Shown here in pieces: positions 61,706 to 64,000 of a stretch of DNA of 64,000 bases (position 1 is the stretch's first letter; the number at the start of each line of letters is the position of its first letter). The stretch is from positions 113,811 to 177,810 of the forward strand of contig NZ_JACRSN010000004.1 of the NCBI RefSeq assembly GCF_014384705.1, in the 5' to 3' direction. The translations under genes were made by a program, and so were the position numbers. This DNA comes from Yeguia hominis (lineage in GTDB: Bacteria > Bacillota > Clostridia > Oscillospirales > Acutalibacteraceae). Under the pieces are notes generated by a model. The model did no database searches. It saw only the letters and a program-made list of their open reading frames with translations, and was not told the origin of the DNA.

Positions 61706-63754
61706 ATGATTCAAAAATACCGTTTTGGAACCCCCTTCCCGACAGAATCTGTCGTAAAAGAATTGGAAATCACCGCCGGTACGCTTCCCTATCTCACGGT
61801 CTCCGAAGGCGATTCGCTCTCGTTTTCCTACCGGATGGACGCCGACGACGCCGTTTACGGACTCGGCCAGAATGTTCGCGGCATCAACAAGCGCGGCTGG
61901 CTCTACCGCAGCAAAAACTGCGACGAACCCAGCCACACCGAGGAAAAAAACTCGCTCTACGCCACGCATAACTTTCTCATTGTCAGCGGCAAGCACAGAA
62001 CCTTCGGCCTGTTTCTCGATTACAGCGGAATTGTGAGCTTCGATGTGGGCTACACGCATCTTGATACGCTCGTCATTACACCCGAAGACGGCAACCTCGA
62101 TCTCTATCTGATCGAGGAAGATTCCCTGCTTGCGATCGTCAAATCCTTCCGCGGCCTGATCGGCAAGAGCTATATTCCGCCGAAATGGGCATTCGGTCTC
62201 TCGCAAAGCCGCTGGGGATATGCTTCCGAGCAGGACGTCCGCGAGGTTGCCCGGCGCTATCACGAAAACCACCTGCCGCTCGATTCGATCTGCCTTGACA
62301 TCGACTATATGGAGCGCTACAAGGATTTCACCGTCAACCAGGAGACCTTCCCGGATCTTCCGAAGCTTGCCGATGACCTGAAAAAAGAGGGCATCCGCCT
62401 CGTGCCGATCATCGATGCCGGCGTGAAAATTGAGGAAGGCTACGACGTCTACGAGGAAGGCGTCCGCGAGGGCTATTTCTGCAAGCGCGCAGACGGCAGC
62501 AACTTTGTTGCGGGCGTCTGGCCGGGCCGGGTGCATTTTCCCGATTTTCTCCAGCCAAAGGCCCGCAAATGGTTCGGTGAAAAGTATCAGCGCCTGATCG
62601 ATCAGGGCATCGAGGGCTTCTGGAACGATATGAACGAACCGTCGATTTTCTATTCGGAGGAACATTTAAACGAGGTGTTCGACGAGATCGACGAGCTGAA
62701 AAAGCAGGAATTGGATATTGACTCCTTCTTCCATTTCCAGTCCATCGTGTCAGGCATCAACAACAACGAGTCGGACTACCGGCGCTTCTACCACAATGTA
62801 AACGGCAAGATGGTGCGTCACGATGCCATTCACAACCTCTACGGATACAACATGACCCGCGCCGCCGGGGAATCGTTCCTTACGCGCTACCCCGACAAGC
62901 GTCTGCTGATCTATTCGCGCTCCTCCTGCATCGGCATGCACCGCTATGCGGGCATCTGGTGCGGCGATAACAATTCCTGGTGGTCGCATATTTTGCTCGC
63001 TTTGCAGATGATGCCTTCGCTCAATATGGTCGGCATTTTGTTCTGCGGGTCGGATATCGGCGGATTCCTCATGAACACCACCGAGGATCTGAGCCTGCGC
63101 TGGCACGCGCTGGGGGTCTTTACGCCGCTGATGCGCAACCATTCTTCGCGCGGCACGAGAGAGCAGGAACCGTATCAGTTTGACAACATCGAGATGTTCC
63201 GCCGGGTCATCAGCGTCCGCTACGCGCTGCTGCCCTATCTCTACAGCGAATTCATGAAGGCCGCCCGAAATGACGGCATGTACGCGATGCCGCTTTCCTT
63301 TATCTATCCGGAAGATCCGCTGGCGTGCGACGTGGAAGACCAGATGATGATCGGCGAGAGCATCATGATCGCGCCGGTCTACCGGCAAAACGCAGCCGGA
63401 CGCGCTGTCTATCTGCCGGAGCGCATGAAGCTTTACCGGTTCCGCGGCGCAGAATCCGTCACCTCCGAAATTCTCGAAGCAGGCATGCATTACCTTCCGG
63501 TTGCGCTCGATGAGGTCATCTTCTTCGTCCGCCCGAACCATCTCGTGCCCTGCTGCAAAGGCGCAGACTGTGTTGCGGATCTCGATGAATCCACGCTTTC
63601 CCTGCTCGGATTCGTGGAGACAGAAGCCTCCTATACGCTCTACCACGACGACGGCTTCTCCCGGGAGTACGACAATCCTGCAAACTTCACAACGCTCACG
63701 CTCTCTGCGGACGGCACCAAAACCGCAAGCGACGACCGCATCACGCTGCTGTAA
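61706..63754 (+). CDS. glycoside hydrolase family 31 alpha-glucosidase
   Basis: 682 residues, no signal peptide, so cytoplasmic. The catalytic barrel contains nucleophile Asp308 in FWNDMNEPSIF and likely acid/base Asp421 in WCGDNNSWW, with the family phrase FCGSDIGGF. N-terminal galactose-mutarotase-like and C-terminal beta domains frame the barrel. It would hydrolyse alpha-linked glucosides such as maltose or isomaltose; the exact linkage is open. The insertion after the nucleophile (about 318-375) carries the clostridial pattern INNNESDYRRF. ATG with AAAGGAAG upstream. Controlled by the divergent AraC-type gene (inference). Confidence 0.93.
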   Translation: MIQKYRFGTPFPTESVVKELEITAGTLPYLTVSEGDSLSFSYRMDADDAVYGLGQNVRGINKRGWLYRSKNCDEPSHTEEKNSLYATHNFLIVSGKHRTFGLFLDYSGIVSFDVGYTHLDTLVITPEDGNLDLYLIEEDSLLAIVKSFRGLIGKSYIPPKWAFGLSQSRWGYASEQDVREVARRYHENHLPLDSICLDIDYMERYKDFTVNQETFPDLPKLADDLKKEGIRLVPIIDAGVKIEEGYDVYEEGVREGYFCKRADGSNFVAGVWPGRVHFPDFLQPKARKWFGEKYQRLIDQGIEGFWNDMNEPSIFYSEEHLNEVFDEIDELKKQELDIDSFFHFQSIVSGINNNESDYRRFYHNVNGKMVRHDAIHNLYGYNMTRAAGESFLTRYPDKRLLIYSRSSCIGMHRYAGIWCGDNNSWWSHILLALQMMPSLNMVGILFCGSDIGGFLMNTTEDLSLRWHALGVFTPLMRNHSSRGTREQEPYQFDNIEMFRRVISVRYALLPYLYSEFMKAARNDGMYAMPLSFIYPEDPLACDVEDQMMIGESIMIAPVYRQNAAGRAVYLPERMKLYRFRGAESVTSEILEAGMHYLPVALDEVIFFVRPNHLVPCCKGADCVADLDESTLSLLGFVETEASYTLYHDDGFSREYDNPANFTTLTLSADGTKTASDDRITLL

Positions 63755-63787
63755 CGGCAGTGCTTTTACGAAGATCCCAAATCAAAC

Positions 63788-63830
63788 AAAAACAGTCTCT
63801 GCGGAGTCTTTCCTGCAGAGGCTGTTTTTT
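63788..63830 (+). terminator. intrinsic terminator of the alpha-glucosidase gene
   Basis: AAAACAGTCTCTGC pairs with GCAGAGGCTGTTTT (one G-T) and the T run continues, 34 bases after the stop. Confidence 0.92.
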
Positions 63831-63837
63831 GTATCCC

Positions 63838-64000
63838 GAAAGCCACTCGCTGGGCGAGTGGTTCAAAAGAGGCTTCTGCCAATGAGGCAAAATAAAACTC
63901 CCTCTGTTATAGTAGAGATGCGGTCTGGCAACTGCAAACTACAAAACAAAGGGAGGTCACTCAAGAATGAATGACACAAACAGTTTAGCGCATACGAAAT
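63838..64000 (+). mobile_element. left end of an IS200/IS605-type element, cut by the window edge
   Basis: A subterminal hairpin CCACTCGC-TGG-GCGAGTGG at 63843-63861, flanked by AAAG and TTCAAAAGAGGC, resembles the left-end palindrome recognised by Y1 transposases. About 100 bases later comes the transposase start. The element lies just after the terminator of the GH31 gene, so it interrupts no gene. Confidence 0.75.
63967..64000 (+). CDS. tnpA: IS200-type transposase TnpA, first 11 codons
   Basis: GGGAGG lies 11 bases before ATG 63967. The readable start MNDTNSLAHTK matches the N terminus of IS200 Y1 transposases, small enzymes that move single-stranded DNA. The rest lies outside the window. 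Confidence 0.75.
   Translation, partial: MNDTNSLAHTK

Overview
The window looks like chromosome from an anaerobic, endospore-forming, GC-rich Firmicute of class Clostridia, probably the Oscillospirales (inference). The signs are a BofA/YaaL sporulation pair, a SigH-type sigma factor, strong AGGAGG ribosome sites with frequent TTG and GTG starts, a sodium-pumping oxaloacetate decarboxylase, hybrid-cluster protein, FeoAB, and teichoic-acid-type CDP-glycerol glycerophosphotransferases. No species can be named from the sequence alone.

Layout. 0-8 kb: asnS, tRNA-Ser(GGA), a zinc-ribbon membrane protein, then a four-gene sodium-pump operon (gamma, biotin carrier, beta, alpha). 7.4-8.3 kb is an AT-rich scar with a serine-recombinase tail and a frameshifted XRE regulator. 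10-20 kb: a histidine phosphatase, yaaL-bofA, two coupled glycerophosphotransferases, and feoAB. 20-29.5 kb: an orphan phage-like replication protein, tRNA-Ser(TGA) and tRNA-Ser(GCT), small AT-rich genes including a Veg-like protein, a MATE pump behind a promoter plus leader terminator, a low-molecular-weight tyrosine phosphatase, and a second MATE gene broken by a frameshift. 29.7-36.7 kb: hcp, an amidase with a SPOR domain, and a DUF362 ferredoxin protein next to a PlsY-like acyltransferase and a GT28 lipid glycosyltransferase.

37-46 kb is the most interesting block. It is a minus-strand phosphonate locus: PEP mutase fused to a TagD-like nucleotidyltransferase, phosphonopyruvate decarboxylase, a nucleotidyltransferase fused to an iron-type alcohol dehydrogenase, an 853-residue glycerophosphotransferase-GT4 fusion, and a LicD transferase. 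Together they could convert phosphoenolpyruvate to phosphonoacetaldehyde, reduce it to 2-hydroxyethylphosphonate, activate it as a CMP ester, and attach it to a surface glycan or teichoic-acid-like polymer. The product and the attachment target are inferred.

46-64 kb: a third MATE pump, a CtpE-like P-type ATPase, a LOG-family protein, a second amidase beside a polysaccharide deacetylase, a PASTA pseudokinase, yebC, a zinc-ribbon protein, a tRNA-like cloverleaf directly after a SigH-type gene, a ComM-type AAA protein, a divergent AraC regulator and GH31 alpha-glucosidase, and the left end of an IS200-type element cut by the window edge.

The second striking property is that roughly 10 kb of the intergenic space consists of GC-rich repeat arrays. 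Each locus has its own unit (about 82, 113, 140, 258 and 414 bp, or a mosaic). These arrays open long reading frames in many frames at once but carry no recognisable protein, and I treat them as non-coding.
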